A stretch of 64,000 nucleotides of DNA from Rhodovulum sp. MB263 (GCF_002073975.1 NZ_CP020384.1:2666001-2730000), one strand, 5' to 3'. Numbered from the stretch's first letter, positions 34,511-43,604 are shown. Notes: generated by a model from the sequence alone, not told the origin. Program-made: numbers and translations.

Positions 34511-35718
34511 AGGAAACTCCGTCCGGGGCCTTGGGGGGAAACGCCCAGATGGGCGGCGATGCTGGCGGCGGTATCGGCGAAGGCGCGCAGGCCCAGCGCG
34601 CGCGTGCCGCGCCCAGCGCCGATCACCGGCACCCGCTCGCGGGTATGGTCGGTGCCGCGCCAGGTCGGGTCGTTGCCGTGATCGGCGGTGATCAGCACGA
34701 GATCGCCGGGCCGCATCCGCCCGAGGATGCGCGGCAGGGCGGCATCGAACCACTCCAGCGCCCGGGCATAGCCCGCAACATCGCGGCGGTGGCCGTAGAG
34801 GCTGTCGAATTCGACGAAATTGGCGAAGGTCAGGCTGCCCTCGGGGGCCGCTTCCATCAGATCGGCCCAATGCTCCATCAACTCGGCATCGGGACCGGTC
34901 CGGACCTCGTCGATGCCCCGCATCGAGAAGATGTCTCCGATCTTGCCGATGGCCTGCACCCGCCGCCCTTCGGCCTGCACCCAGTCGCACAGCGTGGGGG
35001 CCGGCGGCGCCATCGCATAATCGTGGCGGTGGGCGGTCCGGGTGAAGCCCGCTGCGGCGCTGCCGATGAAGGGGCGCGCGATGACCCGGCCGATCCGCAT
35101 CGCATGGAGCCGGGGGGCGATCGCCGCGCAGAGCGCCAGCAGCCGGTCGCGCCCGAAGCGTTCCTCATGGGCCGCGATCTGCAAGACGCTGTCGGAGGAG
35201 GTATAGAGAATCGGCCAGCCCGTCCGCATATGCTCGGCGCCGAGCCGCTCGAGGATCTCGGTGCCCGAGGCGTGGCAATTGCCGAGCGTACCCCCGGTGC
35301 CCGCAAGCCGGCGGATCTCGGCCAGAAGATCCTCGGGAAAGGCAGGGATCTCGCGCGGGAAATAGCTCCAGTCCCAGGGCAGCGGCACCCCGGCCAGTTC
35401 CCAGTGGCCCGAGGGCGTGTCCTTGCCGCGCGACAGCTCGGTCGCCGCGCCCCAGAGCCCCTGCGGCCGGGCGCCAAGCCCCGGCGCAGCCTCGCCCGAG
35501 GCCAGACGGATCGCGGCGCCAAGGCCCAACGTGTCGAGATTGTGCAATTTCAGCGGGCCGGACCGGCCGGTCTCGGCGCGGCCTTCGGCACAGGCCCATG
35601 CGATATGAACAAGCGTATTGGCGCCGGTATCGGGCAGACCGTCATTGAAGAACTCCGCCGCATCGGGTGCGCCGCCGCAGCCGACCGAATCCATCACCAC
35701 CAGGAAGGCCCGCGTCAT
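34507..35718 (-). CDS. deoB: Phosphopentomutase
   Basis: 403-residue phosphopentomutase interconverting (deoxy)ribose 1- and 5-phosphate. Alkaline-phosphatase-fold metal sites are visible in VVMDSVGCGGAPDA, NTLVHIA, ITADHGNDPTWRGTDHTRE. Full length for the family. The start overlaps deoA by 4 bases and the end overlaps add by 4 bases. It links thymidine/uridine phosphorolysis to central carbon metabolism. Confidence 0.97.
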   Translation of the reverse strand: MTRAFLVVMDSVGCGGAPDAAEFFNDGLPDTGANTLVHIAWACAEGRAETGRSGPLKLHNLDTLGLGAAIRLASGEAAPGLGARPQGLWGAATELSRGKDTPSGHWELAGVPLPWDWSYFPREIPAFPEDLLAEIRRLAGTGGTLGNCHASGTEILERLGAEHMRTGWPILYTSSDSVLQIAAHEERFGRDRLLALCAAIAPRLHAMRIGRVIARPFIGSAAAGFTRTAHRHDYAMAPPAPTLCDWVQAEGRRVQAIGKIGDIFSMRGIDEVRTGPDAELMEHWADLMEAAPEGSLTFANFVEFDSLYGHRRDVAGYARALEWFDAALPRILGRMRPGDLVLITADHGNDPTWRGTDHTRERVPVIGAGRGTRALGLRAFADTAASIAAHLGVSPQGPGRSFL

Positions 35719-37025
35719 CGCAGGACCCTCTGATGCACCAGAGGCGGGATATCGGGCATCTCGTCGCCCATCCGGAACGCCGCGCGCACCCCGGCCTGAA
35801 CCGCCTCGGCATCGGCCTCGCTGGCGGCATGGACGATGGCCAGCGGCTCGCCCGGCGCGATCCGGTCGCCCAGCGCCGCCATCTCGGCCAGCCCCACCGC
35901 CGGATTGATCCGGTCGCCCTCGCGCCGCCGCCCGCCGCCAAGCGCCACCACCGCACGCCCCAGCGCCGCGCCGTCGATTTCCTGAACGATGCCGGCATCG
36001 GCGGCCGTGACCTCGTAGAGGACGGGCGCGGCCGGCAGCCGGTCGGGCCAGCGCTCGATGAAATCGGCCGGGCCGCCGAGCTCGGCGACCATCTCGCCGA
36101 ATTTGAGCACCGCATCGCCCGTCTCGATCGCCCGGCCGATACGCTGCGCGCCATCGGCGGCATCCGCGGCCAACCCACCCAGCGCCAGCACCTCGCCGCC
36201 AAGCGCGCAGGTCAGATCCCAGAGCGCGGGCGTGACGCCGGTCCCGGTCAGGGTCTCCATCACCTCGATCACCTCGAGCGCATTGCCCGCCGCGCCCACC
36301 AGCGGCTGGGACATGTCGGTGATCAGCGCGGCCGTCATGCAGCCTGCCCCCTGGGCGGTCGCGACCAGCGCGCGGGCAAGATCCTCGGCCTCTTCCATGT
36401 CCTTCATGAAGGCGCCCGAGCCGACCTTGACGTCGAGCACCAGCGCCTCGAGCCCGGCGGCCAGCTTCTTCGACAGGATCGAGGCGGTGATCAGGTCGAT
36501 GCTCTCGACCGTGCCCGAGACATCGCGGACCGCGTAAAGCCTGCGGTCGGCGGGGGCGATATCCTCCGAGGCGCCGACGATGGCGCAACCGACCTGGGCG
36601 GTCACCGATTTCAGCGCGGCGACCGGGACCTCGCCGCGATAGCCGGGAATCGATTCGAGCTTGTCGAGCGTGCCGCCGGTATGACCGAGCCCCCGCCCCG
36701 AGATCATCGGCACGAACGCCCCGCAAGCCGCCAGCGCGGGCGCCAACACCAGCGAGACGCAATCGCCGATACCGCCGGTGGAATGCTTGTCGAGCACCGG
36801 GCCCGGCAGGTCCCAGTCGAGCACCTTGCCGCTGTCGCGCATCGCCCGCGTCAGCCCGACCCGCTCGGGATCGGTCAGCCCGTTCAGGAGCACCGCCATG
36901 GCGAAGGCCCCGGCCTGGGCATCGGTGACCGCGCCGGAAGCGAGGCCGTCGGCGAACCAGCGCAGCTGCTCTTCGGTCAGGGTTTCGTCATCGCGGACCC
37001 GCGCGATGATGCTGCGGGCATCCAT
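35715..37025 (-). CDS. deoA: Thymidine phosphorylase
   Basis: 436-residue pyrimidine nucleoside phosphorylase. VLDKHSTGGIGD is the phosphate/nucleoside signature, and SGRGLGHTGGTLDKLE follows. C-terminal domain with VVALGGGRRREGDRINPAVGL is complete. ATG at 37025 (MDARSII) is preferred to an upstream in-frame start because it lies one base after the cdd stop, giving a tight operon. Converts thymidine or deoxyuridine to base plus deoxyribose 1-phosphate. Confidence 0.96.
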   Translation of the reverse strand: MDARSIIARVRDDETLTEEQLRWFADGLASGAVTDAQAGAFAMAVLLNGLTDPERVGLTRAMRDSGKVLDWDLPGPVLDKHSTGGIGDCVSLVLAPALAACGAFVPMISGRGLGHTGGTLDKLESIPGYRGEVPVAALKSVTAQVGCAIVGASEDIAPADRRLYAVRDVSGTVESIDLITASILSKKLAAGLEALVLDVKVGSGAFMKDMEEAEDLARALVATAQGAGCMTAALITDMSQPLVGAAGNALEVIEVMETLTGTGVTPALWDLTCALGGEVLALGGLAADAADGAQRIGRAIETGDAVLKFGEMVAELGGPADFIERWPDRLPAAPVLYEVTAADAGIVQEIDGAALGRAVVALGGGRRREGDRINPAVGLAEMAALGDRIAPGEPLAIVHAASEADAEAVQAGVRAAFRMGDEMPDIPPLVHQRVLR

Positions 37026-37026
37026 C

Positions 37027-37416
37027 TCAGCGGCCCATATGCGCGGGCGTGAAGGCGCCGGGCAAGAGCTCGGCCATGGTGACATGCCGGGTGGCGCCGC
37101 CGGTGGTGGCCAGCGTCACCGGAACCCCGGGCGCGGCGAATTCGGCCAGTTTCTGGCGGCAGCCGCCGCAGGGTGGCACCGGATCGGGACTGTCGGCGAT
37201 GACCACGACCTCGCGGATCTCGCGACAGCCCGCGGCCACCATGGCGGCAATCGCGCCAGCCTCGGCGCAGGTGCCCTGGGGATAGGCCACATTCTCGACA
37301 TTGCAGCCGACATGGATCCGCCCGTCCGCCCCCAGCAGTGCCGCCCCGACCCTGAAGCGCGAATAGGGGGCATAGGCGTTTTCGCGCACCGCGCGGGCAG
37401 CGGTCAGTAGCGGCAT
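37027..37416 (-). CDS. cdd: Cytidine deaminase
   Basis: 129-residue tetrameric-type cytidine deaminase. CAEAGAIAAMVAAG holds the zinc cysteine and catalytic glutamate, and PCGGCRQKLAEF the two further zinc cysteines. First gene of the salvage operon. Its promoter lies in the 189-base spacer shared with prpE on the other strand. Confidence 0.96.
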   Translation of the reverse strand: MPLLTAARAVRENAYAPYSRFRVGAALLGADGRIHVGCNVENVAYPQGTCAEAGAIAAMVAAGCREIREVVVIADSPDPVPPCGGCRQKLAEFAAPGVPVTLATTGGATRHVTMAELLPGAFTPAHMGR

Positions 37417-37478
37417 CGGATCCTCCGTTTCCAGGACAATCTGCGGTGCCGCCGCGACCGATGCAAGCCCGCCCGGAA

Positions 37479-37580
37479 TTGCGACGATTCAGCGCGCCTG
37501 GCGGGCGATTGCGCTAACATTCGCAGATGGAAGAGTTTCTATCTTGCGCAACTCAAAGTCGGTGCGTAACAGAATTGCGC
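37479..37580. promoter_or_regulatory. Array of four TTGCG sites upstream of prpE
   Basis: TTGCGA (37479), TTGCGC (37509), TTGCGCAA (37544) and TTGCGC (37575) are spaced 30, 35 and 31 bases apart, about three helical turns each. Related TTTGCAAA-type sites are bound by the propionyl-CoA regulator PccR in Rhodobacter. The array lies between cdd and prpE and ends 25 bases before the prpE start. Regulator identity is inference. Confidence 0.45.
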
Positions 37581-37605
37581 CAGCTACGCGGAGGGAAGGA
37601 AAGTC

Positions 37606-39501
37606 ATGTCATATGCCGAGGTCTACGAGCACTGGAAAACGGACCCCAACGGCTTCTGGATGGAAGCCGCGGAGGCGATCGACTGGGTGGAAAAGCCCTC
37701 CAAGGCGCTGTTCGACGAGAATGCCCCGAATTACGAATGGTTCAGCGACGGCATGGTGAACACCTGCTGGAACGCGGTCGACCGCCATGTCGAGCAGGGC
37801 CGCGGCGAGCAGGTCGCGATCATCTATGACAGCCCGATCACCCATACCAAGCGCGAGATCACCTATGTGGAACTGCGCAACCGCGTGGCGACGCTGGCGG
37901 GGGCTCTGCGCGACAAGGGCGTGACCAAGGGCGACCGGGTCATCATCTACATGCCGATGATCGTCGAGGCGCTGGAGGCGATGCTGGCCTGCGCGCGGCT
38001 GGGTGCGGTGCATTCGGTGGTGTTCGGCGGCTTTGCCGCGCATGAGCTGGCGGTGCGGATCGACGATGCCAAGCCGAAATGCATCATGGCCGCCTCCTGC
38101 GGGATCGAGCCGGGTCGCCTGGTCCATTACAAGCCCCTGCTGGACGGCGCCATCGAGCAGGCCAAGCACAAGCCCGAATTCTGCGTGATCTACCAGCGCG
38201 AACAGGAAGTGGCGCAGCTGACCGAGGGCCGGGACGTGAACTGGCACGGTTTCCAGTACGGCGTGCGGCCAGCCGAATGCGTGCCGGTCGAGGGCAACCA
38301 CCCCGCCTATATCCTGTACACCTCGGGCACCACCGGCCAGCCCAAGGGCGTGGTCCGTCCGACCGGCGGCCATCTGGTGGCGCTGAACTGGACGATGAAG
38401 AACATCTACAACCTCGATCCCGGCGACGTGTTCTGGGCCGCCTCGGATGTGGGCTGGGTCGTGGGCCACAGCTATATCTGCTATGCCCCGCTGATCCACG
38501 GCAACACCACCATCGTCTTCGAGGGCAAGCCCGTGGGCACCCCCGATGCCGGCGTGTTCTGGCGGGTGATCTCGGAACACAAGGTGAAAAGCTTCTTCAC
38601 CGCGCCAACCGCCTTCCGCGCCATCAAGCGCGAGGATCCGAACGGCGAATTCCTCAACAAATACGACCTGACCGGGCTGAAGGCGCTGTATCTCGCGGGC
38701 GAGCGCGCCGATCCGGACACCATCAAATGGGCACAGCGGATGCTGGGCGTGCCGGTGATCGACCATTGGTGGCAGACCGAAACCGGCTGGGCCATCGCGG
38801 GCAACCCGCTGGGGATCGAGAAGCTGCCGGTGAAGGTCGGCTCGCCCTCGGTGCCGATGCCGGGCTATGACATCCACATCCTCGACGAGGGCAGTCATGA
38901 GGTCGGCCCGGGCACCTTGGGCGCCATCGCGGTCAAGCTGCCGCTGCCTCCGGGCACGCTGCCCACGCTGTGGAACGCGCATGAGCGGTTCGAGAAATCC
39001 TACCTGACCCATTTCCCCGGCTATTACGAGACGGGCGATGCGGGCTACAAGGACGAGGACGGCTATCTCTACATCATGGCGCGGACCGATGACGTCATCA
39101 ACGTCGCCGGGCACCGGCTCTCGACCGGCGCGATGGAAGAGGTGCTGGCCAGCCATCCCGACGTCGCCGAATGCGCGGTGATCGGCGTGGCCGACGAGCT
39201 GAAGGGGCAGTTGCCGATGGGCTTTCTCTGCCTCAATGCGGGCTGCAGCCGCGATCACGGCGAGATCCTCCGCGAATGCGTCACGCTGGTGCGCAACCAG
39301 ATCGGCCCGGTCGCTGCCTTCAAGCTGGCCTGCATCGTCGACCGCCTGCCCAAGACCCGGTCGGGCAAGATCCTGCGCGGCACCATGTCCAAGATCGCCG
39401 ACGGGATGGATTTCAAGATGCCCGCGACCATCGACGACCCCGCGATCCTCGACGAGATCGCCGATGCGGTAAAGCGGCTGGGCTATCCGCAGGCGGCCTG
39501 A
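37606..39501 (+). CDS. prpE: Propionyl-CoA synthetase
   Basis: 631-residue acetyl/propionyl-CoA synthetase. YTSGTTGQPKGVVR is the P-loop, DVGWVVGHSYI and HWWQTETGWAI the substrate and A5 regions, YETGDAGYKDEDGYLYIMARTDDVINVAGHRLS the hinge, and PKTRSGKILRG carries the regulatory/catalytic lysine. The N-terminus (MSYAEVYEHWKTDPNGFW) is characteristic of the PrpE branch rather than Acs. RBS GGAGGGAAGG precedes the ATG. It starts propionate assimilation. Confidence 0.93.
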   Translation: MSYAEVYEHWKTDPNGFWMEAAEAIDWVEKPSKALFDENAPNYEWFSDGMVNTCWNAVDRHVEQGRGEQVAIIYDSPITHTKREITYVELRNRVATLAGALRDKGVTKGDRVIIYMPMIVEALEAMLACARLGAVHSVVFGGFAAHELAVRIDDAKPKCIMAASCGIEPGRLVHYKPLLDGAIEQAKHKPEFCVIYQREQEVAQLTEGRDVNWHGFQYGVRPAECVPVEGNHPAYILYTSGTTGQPKGVVRPTGGHLVALNWTMKNIYNLDPGDVFWAASDVGWVVGHSYICYAPLIHGNTTIVFEGKPVGTPDAGVFWRVISEHKVKSFFTAPTAFRAIKREDPNGEFLNKYDLTGLKALYLAGERADPDTIKWAQRMLGVPVIDHWWQTETGWAIAGNPLGIEKLPVKVGSPSVPMPGYDIHILDEGSHEVGPGTLGAIAVKLPLPPGTLPTLWNAHERFEKSYLTHFPGYYETGDAGYKDEDGYLYIMARTDDVINVAGHRLSTGAMEEVLASHPDVAECAVIGVADELKGQLPMGFLCLNAGCSRDHGEILRECVTLVRNQIGPVAAFKLACIVDRLPKTRSGKILRGTMSKIADGMDFKMPATIDDPAILDEIADAVKRLGYPQAA

Positions 39502-39519
39502 GCCCCCGCATCCCCCTGC

Positions 39520-39547
39520 CTCAGGGGCCCCGCATCGGGCCCCTGAG
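39520..39547. terminator. Perfect 11-bp hairpin after prpE
   Basis: CTCAGGGGCCC and GGGCCCCTGAG flank the loop CGCATC, 18 bases past the prpE stop. On the plus strand it is followed by CGG and eight A residues, not a U-tract, so it is a strong hairpin but not a canonical intrinsic terminator. It may stabilise the prpE message or act with Rho. Confidence 0.5.
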
Positions 39548-39647
39548 CGGAAAAAAAACCGAAAACCGGGGCCGGCGCATGGACAACCTTGCGTCGGCTC
39601 TCGTATTTTTTACCATTACTGCAGGTTTTTTCCGCGATACCGCGTAA

Positions 39648-39669
39648 ACCAACCAATAGACAGGTTGGT
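39648..39669. promoter_or_regulatory. Dyad ACCAACC-N8-GGTTGGT before the kinase gene
   Basis: A perfect 7-bp inverted repeat (39648-39654 and 39663-39669) in an AT-rich spacer, 54 bases before the hybrid kinase start. Its size and symmetry suit a dimeric repressor such as a TetR-type protein; no such gene is adjacent. Confidence 0.45.
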
Positions 39670-39723
39670 ATGCGGCCTCATGCGGGATAATAAGATAGAA
39701 ATGCAACTCATGCGAGTGCAGCA

Positions 39724-41301
39724 ATGTTGCCGATGCCGGAACGCACCCCCCCTGGCGACAGGGGTCTAGGCTTGGCGGACCGCGGCTTTCGCGCGGATCT
39801 GTCCGAGACCGGGCGTGGCGCGCAAAAGCGCGCGGCGATGCTGGGTCATGACATGCGCTCGGCGATCGCAGATATTCTCGGCGGGTTGTCACTGGCCGAG
39901 CTGGGGCCCCTCGACCCTGATTCCAGGCTGCAGCTCAAACGGGTCCAAAGCGCCGCCGAACAGCTGGCGCGCCTGACCGACGAGACCCTGGCGTTGATCA
40001 CCGGCGACGAGATCGACCAGCTTGAGGCGCCGATCCATACCGCGCTGCTGCCCTTCCTCGAGCGCATCGCCGGGCGCTGGCAGGCCCATGCCGAGGAACA
40101 CGGCCTGGCTTTCGCGCTCGATATCCATACCGACCTGCCCGGCATCATCGGCACCGATCCGGCAGCGCTCGAACGGATTCTCTCGAATCTCATCAGCAAT
40201 GCGATGAAATACTCCGCCGCCGGTACGGTGCGGCTGAAAACCCATATGGGCCCGCGGGAATCGCTCTGCTTCAGGGTGCGCGACACCGGACCGGGTTTTT
40301 CCGAGGAGGCCATGGCCCGGCTGTTCGAATTCGCCGGGCGCCCGGCCGAAAGCAGCCAGCCGGGCAGCGGTCTGGGCCTGCATATCGTGCGCGACCTGGC
40401 CCGGCGGGTGCGCGGCCAGCTCCAGCTGGTCAATCTTGCCGAGGGCGGCGCCGAGGTCTCGGTGATCCTGCCGCGCTCGGCCTGGGCGCCGGGCGTGCAG
40501 ACGCGGGGCGATCTGCGCGACCTGCCCGACCTGTCCTGCTGCGACGTGCTTCTGGCCGAGGACAACCCGACCAACCAGTTGCTGATGCGGCAGATGCTCG
40601 AAACGCTGGGGGCACGCTGCACCATGGTCAAGGACGGTCAGGCCGCAGCCGAGATCCTGGCGGCGCGTCGTTTCGACCTGGCCCTGATCGACATCGAGAT
40701 GCCGCGCCTGTCGGGCATCGACGTGATCCGGCGGCTGCGGACGTCCGAGGGCGACAGTCCGGGAACGGCCGTGCTGGCGGTGACGGCCTTCGTGCTTGCC
40801 GCCAATCGGGACCAGATCTATGCCGCCGGCGCCGACGGCATTCTGGCCAAGCCGATCATGAGCCTCGACGCCTTCGGCGAGGCGATCATGGGGGTGCTGA
40901 ACCGGCGGCCCTGCAACTGCGCCCACGTCTCCGAGCGCCCCGTACCCTTCGACGCGCTGCATCTCGACCGGCTGCTGGCGCTGGCCGGACCGGAAGACGG
41001 GCGCGAGCTTCTGACCCGGATGCATGACGATCTCGAGGCCGTGCGCGCCGGCCTGGTCGAGGCACTCGAACGTGGCAACCGGACGATGCTGCTGTCGCAG
41101 GCCCATGTGCTGATCTCGCTGGCCGGCGCGGTGGGCAATGGCACGTTGCAGGCGCTTGCGGAACATCTGAACTCCGCCGCCCGCAGGCAGGACAACACCG
41201 AGGTCGGACAGCTCGGTCCGCAGATCGTCGCGCATATCGAAGAGCTCTGCACCGCGCTCGAGGCCGAATTCGCCACCCGTTACAGCAAGGCAGGCGCATG
41301 A
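39724..41301 (+). CDS. Cytoplasmic hybrid histidine kinase with receiver and Hpt domains
   Basis: 525-residue hybrid kinase with no transmembrane segment. H-box GHDMRSAI (His42), N-box NLISNAMKYS, DTGPGFS and GSGLGLHIVRDL form the kinase. A receiver follows (DVLLAEDNPTNQLLMRQML; phospho-acceptor Asp323 in LALIDIEMPRLSG). The C-terminus (about 415-525) looks like an Hpt domain with His461 in SQAHVLISLAGAVG. It therefore holds a complete His-Asp-His relay. It overlaps the LuxO-like regulator by 4 bases, so this pair is the likely output route. A signal-sensing domain is absent or limited to the first 30 residues. Weak RBS. Confidence 0.9.
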   Translation: MLPMPERTPPGDRGLGLADRGFRADLSETGRGAQKRAAMLGHDMRSAIADILGGLSLAELGPLDPDSRLQLKRVQSAAEQLARLTDETLALITGDEIDQLEAPIHTALLPFLERIAGRWQAHAEEHGLAFALDIHTDLPGIIGTDPAALERILSNLISNAMKYSAAGTVRLKTHMGPRESLCFRVRDTGPGFSEEAMARLFEFAGRPAESSQPGSGLGLHIVRDLARRVRGQLQLVNLAEGGAEVSVILPRSAWAPGVQTRGDLRDLPDLSCCDVLLAEDNPTNQLLMRQMLETLGARCTMVKDGQAAAEILAARRFDLALIDIEMPRLSGIDVIRRLRTSEGDSPGTAVLAVTAFVLAANRDQIYAAGADGILAKPIMSLDAFGEAIMGVLNRRPCNCAHVSERPVPFDALHLDRLLALAGPEDGRELLTRMHDDLEAVRAGLVEALERGNRTMLLSQAHVLISLAGAVGNGTLQALAEHLNSAARRQDNTEVGQLGPQIVAHIEELCTALEAEFATRYSKAGA

Positions 41302-42752
41302 CCGTCCCCCCGCTTCTTTTGATCGAGGACACGCCCTCGCTTCAGATGATCTACGAGACGGTGCTGCGCAATGCCGGCTACAAGGTGGTCTCGGCCTCGA
41401 CCGCCGCAGAGGGACTGGCCGCCTTCCGCGAGCTGCGACCGCAGGTCGTTCTGCTCGACCTGATGCTGCCCGACCGTCCCGGGCAGGAACTGTTGCAGGA
41501 ATTCCTGGCGCTCGTCCCCGAGACCCGGGTGATCGTGGTCACCGCCAATGGCTCGATCAACCGCGCGGTCGAGGCGATGCGCGCGGGGGCCTATGAATTC
41601 CTGCTCAAGCCCTTCAACGAACAGCGCTTCCTGCATGCGGTCGAGACCGCGCTGGCCGAGCGCAGGGCGGCCGACCCACCGCCTGCCCCGGCGCCGACCC
41701 GGACCACGTTCGAGCCGCCCTCGGGCTTCGTCGGCAGCTCGCCCCAGATGGTCGCGGTCTATGACCGGATCGCCTCGGTCGGCCGCTCGAAAGCCACCGT
41801 CTTCATCACCGGCGAAAGCGGCACCGGCAAGGAGATCTGCGCGCAGGCGGTGCATGCCGCATCGGCCCGTGCCGACGGGCCCTTCGTGCCGCTGAACTGC
41901 GCCGCGATCCCGCGCGATCTTCTGGAATCCGAGGTCTTCGGTCATCTCAAGGGCGCCTTCACAGGGGCGCTGGCCGACAAGCCGGGGGCGGCGGCGGTGG
42001 CCGATGGCGGCACGCTCTTCCTCGACGAGATCTGCGAAATGGACATGGGGCTTCAGACCAAGCTCCTGCGCTTCCTGCAGACCTCGACGGTGCAGCCCAT
42101 CGGTGCCTCGCATCCGCGCAAGGTCAATGTCCGGATCGTCTGCGCCACCAATCGCGATCCGCTGGAAGAGGTCCGGCTGGGCCGGTTCCGCGAGGATCTG
42201 TATTACCGGCTGCATGTGGTGCCGATCCATCTGCCGCCGCTGCGCGAGCGCGGCGAGGATGTGGTCGAGATCGCGCAATCGGCGCTCGAGAAGCTCTCGG
42301 CCGAGGAAGAGCGCAGCTTCGACCGGCTGGCGCCCGAGGTCGCGCAGCTGTTCCGACGCCTGCCCTGGCCGGGAAATGTGCGCCAGTTGCTGAACGTGCT
42401 GCGCCATGCGGTGGTGCTGAACCAGGGGCCGGAAATCACGCTGGAGATGCTGCCGATCGCGCTGCAGCAGGAACATGACCGGATCACCGCCTCGGGACGG
42501 GGCATGTCCCGGGCCATGGACGGCGATGCCGAACCGATCCAGATCGAGGATCTGATCGGACGGACGCTGGCCGAAATCGAGCAAGTGGTGATCGAGGGCA
42601 CCATCGCCCGCGAAGGCGGCTCGTTGCCGCGCGCGGCACGCGTGCTCGACGTGTCCCCCTCGACCCTCTATCGCAAGCGCGAAGCCTGGGCGCGCAAGCA
42701 GCAGGACACCCATACCGATGGCACCGAAGCGGATCTTCACACCACGCATTGA
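41298..42752 (+). CDS. LuxO-like sigma-54-dependent response regulator
   Basis: 484-residue NtrC-class activator. Receiver LLIEDTPSLQMIYETVL (Asp54 in VVLLDLMLPD), AAA+ domain with GESGTGKE (Walker A), GHLKGAFTGAL (the GAFTGA sigma-54 contact loop, intact) and GGTLFLDEICEMD (Walker B), and a C-terminal Fis-type HTH (RAARVLDVSPSTLYRKREAW). Similarity to Vibrio LuxO runs through the AAA+ and HTH regions (for example QTKLLRF and PSTIYRK-type end). With an Hpt-bearing kinase beside it, it parallels the LuxU-LuxO relay. Targets would be sigma-54 promoters; none was recognised nearby. Confidence 0.92.
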   Translation: MTVPPLLLIEDTPSLQMIYETVLRNAGYKVVSASTAAEGLAAFRELRPQVVLLDLMLPDRPGQELLQEFLALVPETRVIVVTANGSINRAVEAMRAGAYEFLLKPFNEQRFLHAVETALAERRAADPPPAPAPTRTTFEPPSGFVGSSPQMVAVYDRIASVGRSKATVFITGESGTGKEICAQAVHAASARADGPFVPLNCAAIPRDLLESEVFGHLKGAFTGALADKPGAAAVADGGTLFLDEICEMDMGLQTKLLRFLQTSTVQPIGASHPRKVNVRIVCATNRDPLEEVRLGRFREDLYYRLHVVPIHLPPLRERGEDVVEIAQSALEKLSAEEERSFDRLAPEVAQLFRRLPWPGNVRQLLNVLRHAVVLNQGPEITLEMLPIALQQEHDRITASGRGMSRAMDGDAEPIQIEDLIGRTLAEIEQVVIEGTIAREGGSLPRAARVLDVSPSTLYRKREAWARKQQDTHTDGTEADLHTTH

Positions 42753-42846
42753 CGCTCCGCCTGCACCGCCACCGGGGGGCCCGTCTCCGATCGGCCCCGA
42801 GGCGGGGACCGGAACGAACAGCCTCTGAATGCAGACCGCGCCCGGA

Positions 42847-43040
42847 TGTTTGATCCCATGGTTTGAGGATGCGGTCCATTCGTCGAAATGGAACCCCATG
42901 GCCGAGCTTCGTCATGGCGGTGCCACGACCGCGCGCCGTGTCAGAGTGGCAACATGAGCCGATTGCAAGCCCGAGTGCGGCGCTGAGCCGGAAGCTCGGC
43001 GGTGAGCGTGACCGGAAAACGATCCCCGGATCGTTTCCTT
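42847..43040 (+). mobile_element. Decayed IS481-family fragment, second copy
   Basis: Starts TGTTTGATCCCATGGTTTGA, nearly identical to the end at 16962. MAELRHGGATTARRVR begins at 42898. In another frame, ASPSAALSRKLGGERDRKTI matches the AALSRELGINPKTV helix-turn-helix of these transposases. It is frameshifted and truncated. A possible C-terminal trace, GIHQLAGFR near 43570, resembles the IHQMPGLN end of the family but is weak. Confidence 0.72.
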
Positions 43041-43604
43041 GTTGTCCTTGCCATCCAGGGACACGACGCCTTCGGGCCGGGCGACCATGGCGGAGAGGCG
43101 CCACGTTATCCGGTCCGCAGGCTGATGCCGCACGCGGGCGCGGAAGCGTTCGGTGACGCGCAGCGACTTGTCTTGCCGCTGAAGCCGGGACCGCCGCTCG
43201 GCACCCCGGCTATTGACGCGGACTGAACCTTACCCCTTCCGCTTCAGCAAGCGCATCGCCCGGTTCGAAACGCGGGATGTCAGGGGCCTGAGCGACCGGT
43301 TCCTCGATGACGGCCGGACGAGCAGCCTGCCTGCCGGGTCCGGGCGCTCGCCCCCGGACTGCCGGACTGCCGCTCGGGCATGGCCTGTCAGTCCGATCCG
43401 ACGCGCCCGGCTTGCTCCGGTCCCGGGCGACATCCCGGCCAGGCGGCCGAGGCCCGCCCGCTCGAACCTTCCAGGATGCACCTCCGGGCCCCTGTCGGAC
43501 GCGGGGATGCAATGGTGCCGACAGGATCCATCCTGCTGAAAAGGGTGAAGCCTATCGGGCCCTTCACGGGCATCCACCAGCTTGCGGGTTTCAGGCGAAA
43601 GGCT
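43041..43604. other. Intergenic stretch, probably further IS debris
   Basis: About 560 bases between the IS481 fragment and the nadK stop. No intact gene is seen. Frames here are unlike the neighbouring genes, with possible transposase C-terminal residues near 43545-43600 (see the preceding element). Otherwise nothing recognisable. Confidence 0.45.

Noticed and set aside
39520-39547. Calling the hairpin after prpE a canonical intrinsic terminator
   Set aside because: The tract after the stem is A-rich on the plus strand, and on the minus strand the T-run precedes the stem. Neither orientation gives a stem followed by U residues. It is kept as a hairpin with modest confidence.
42753-43604. 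A sigma-54 promoter or small RNA gene next to the LuxO-like regulator
   Set aside because: I searched by eye for TGGCAC-N5-TTGC here and in 39502-39723 and found none; the gap is better explained by IS debris.
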